Below, piece by piece: positions 63,272 to 64,000 of a stretch of 64,000 bases of DNA (the stretch's first letter is position 1; each line of letters starts with the position of its first letter). This DNA is from JAGLOK01 sp963677605. Lineage in GTDB: Bacteria; Bacillota; Clostridia; Christensenellales; UMGS416. Location of the stretch: assembly GCA_963677605.2 (NCBI GenBank), contig CAXXDX010000007.1, forward strand, positions 1,054,001 to 1,118,000, read 5' to 3'. The translations under genes were made by a program, and so were the position numbers. The notes below the pieces were generated by a model. The model made no database searches. It was not told the DNA's origin and saw only the letters and a program-made list of their open reading frames with translations.

Positions 63272-63964
63272 ATGCAAATAAGTAAAATACTAAGAAACAA
63301 AAAAATCCTAGCATTAGTGTCATTTAATATTATAGCAATAATTGCTTTTTCCATAGTTACTGTTTCATCTGCTGGGCCTGGCAATGGAGGGATTTTTAAT
63401 CCTAGCAGAAAAAAAAGTGAAGTAACAGCATCACCAACGTCTACAATAATAAATGATGCTGAATTACCCTATGGGAAGCCTTCATCAATACCCTCTGCTA
63501 CAGAAGAGCCAACAGAAGAACCAACAAAAAGGCCAACATCTAAACCAACACCAAGACCAACACCAAGACCAACACCAAGACCAACACCAAGACCAACGCC
63601 AAAGCCAACGGCTACACCAACGGTTGATGCCACAATTACAATAAGTCCGTCAGAGGAACCGTCGGAAGAGCCATCAGAGGCACCGTCAGAGGAGCCGTCA
63701 GAGGAACCGTCGGAAGAGCCATCAGAGGCACCGTCAGAGGCACCGTCGGAAGAGCCGTCAGAGGCACCGTCAGAGGAACCGTCGGAAGAGCCGTCAGAGG
63801 CACCGTCGGAAGAACCATCAGAAGAACCATCAGAAGAACCATCGGAAGAGCCATCGGAAGAGCCATCGGAGGCACCGTCGGAAGAGCCATCAGAGGCACC
63901 GTCGGAAGAGCCATCAGAGGCACCGTCGGAAGAGCCCTCGGGGGAACCGTCAGAAGAACTATAA
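63272..63964 (+). CDS. Exported Pro/Ser/Glu-repeat protein
   Basis: 230 residues from ATG 63272 behind GGGAGG (the in-frame ATG at 63257 overlaps this site). A hydrophobic segment (about 14-35) ends in S-S-A-G-P, then a Thr/Pro-rich stretch including T-P-R-P repeated, and from about residue 125 to the end tandem P-S-E-E / P-S-E-A tetrapeptides. The low-complexity acidic rod is probably wall-spanning or surface-exposed. No LPxTG sorting motif. The frame ends after S-E-E-L, but repeat-like sequence continues past the stop, so the copy may be shortened. Last gene of the signalling locus in view. Confidence 0.75.
   Translation: MQISKILRNKKILALVSFNIIAIIAFSIVTVSSAGPGNGGIFNPSRKKSEVTASPTSTIINDAELPYGKPSSIPSATEEPTEEPTKRPTSKPTPRPTPRPTPRPTPRPTPKPTATPTVDATITISPSEEPSEEPSEAPSEEPSEEPSEEPSEAPSEAPSEEPSEAPSEEPSEEPSEAPSEEPSEEPSEEPSEEPSEEPSEAPSEEPSEAPSEEPSEAPSEEPSGEPSEEL
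63645..63960 (+). repeat. 12-bp-based coding minisatellite
   Basis: Tandem 12-bp units of the type CCGTCAGAGGAA, CCATCAGAGGCA or CCGTCGGAAGAG encode P-S-E-E or P-S-E-A, in higher-order blocks of 24-36 bp. Synonymous variants (CCG/CCA, TCA/TCG, GAG/GAA) show the array is maintained as protein with ongoing unit exchange. Confidence 0.85.
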
Positions 63965-64000
63965 GAATAATCGTCAGAAGATTTTAAATCGTTCGATAAA

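Noticed and set aside
63636..63923. Minus-strand frame opposite the P-S-E-E repeats
   Set aside because: An open frame is forced by the 12-bp repeat; no start region or export signal.

Overview
The window comes from a low-GC, Gram-positive strict anaerobe of the Clostridia type. Evidence: a 2-oxoacid:ferredoxin oxidoreductase operon, a CdaA/YbbR cyclic-di-AMP pair, a SpoIIE-type phosphatase, a DegV protein, strong AGGAGG ribosome sites with many TTG/GTG starts, and LplB/YtcP-type sugar ABC transporters. No species is claimed.

Layout. (1) 1-14.3 kb is chromosomal core: two tandem alkaline phosphatases, a PAS-SpoIIE phosphatase, cdaA-ybbR, an FAD oxidoreductase, a small membrane protein plus P-loop ATPase, the four-gene ferredoxin oxidoreductase operon, a zinc-ribbon membrane protein, degV and tRNA-Leu(CAA). 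(2) 14.28-49.05 kb looks like an island at the 3' end of tRNA-Leu: a 22-bp copy of the tRNA end recurs at 49032-49053 with one mismatch. Its left end is an integrative mobilizable element (IME1: large serine recombinase, small ORF, relaxase, MobC, RepA-like ATPase, iteron-like array), then a truncated IS110 element and remnants of another element. The cargo is two glycan-utilisation clusters. Cluster A (21.9-32.3 kb): sugar ABC transporter, GH43 xylosidase, frameshifted AraC-type sensor-regulator, DUF4038-type hydrolase, esterase and KdgF-like cupin. Cluster B (34.3-48.0 kb): YesN/YesM two-component system, sugar ABC transporter, GH2, two uroporphyrinogen-decarboxylase-family proteins and GH88. 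A decayed IS256 element separates them. Broken GH36 and gltA fragments close the island. (3) 48.9-54.4 kb is a sibling element, IME2, in the same orientation, with nearly the same mobilisation backbone but a diverged integrase, followed by an intact IS110 copy. (4) 56.4-64 kb is a phospho-signalling locus: XRE regulator, two PP2C phosphatases, a vWA membrane protein, a Ser/Thr kinase with an FHA domain, two more FHA proteins (one an apparent lipoprotein) and a Pro/Ser/Glu repeat protein.

How it fits together. The sequence suggests repeated insertion of related mobilizable elements at one tRNA-Leu site. The integrase reading frame runs into the attachment site, so its last residues are set by the DNA next to the insertion. 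The cargo clusters each pair importer, regulator and hydrolases for plant-type or uronic-acid polysaccharides; neither carries its own ATPase subunit. The kinase/phosphatase/FHA locus is the least explained part of the window.
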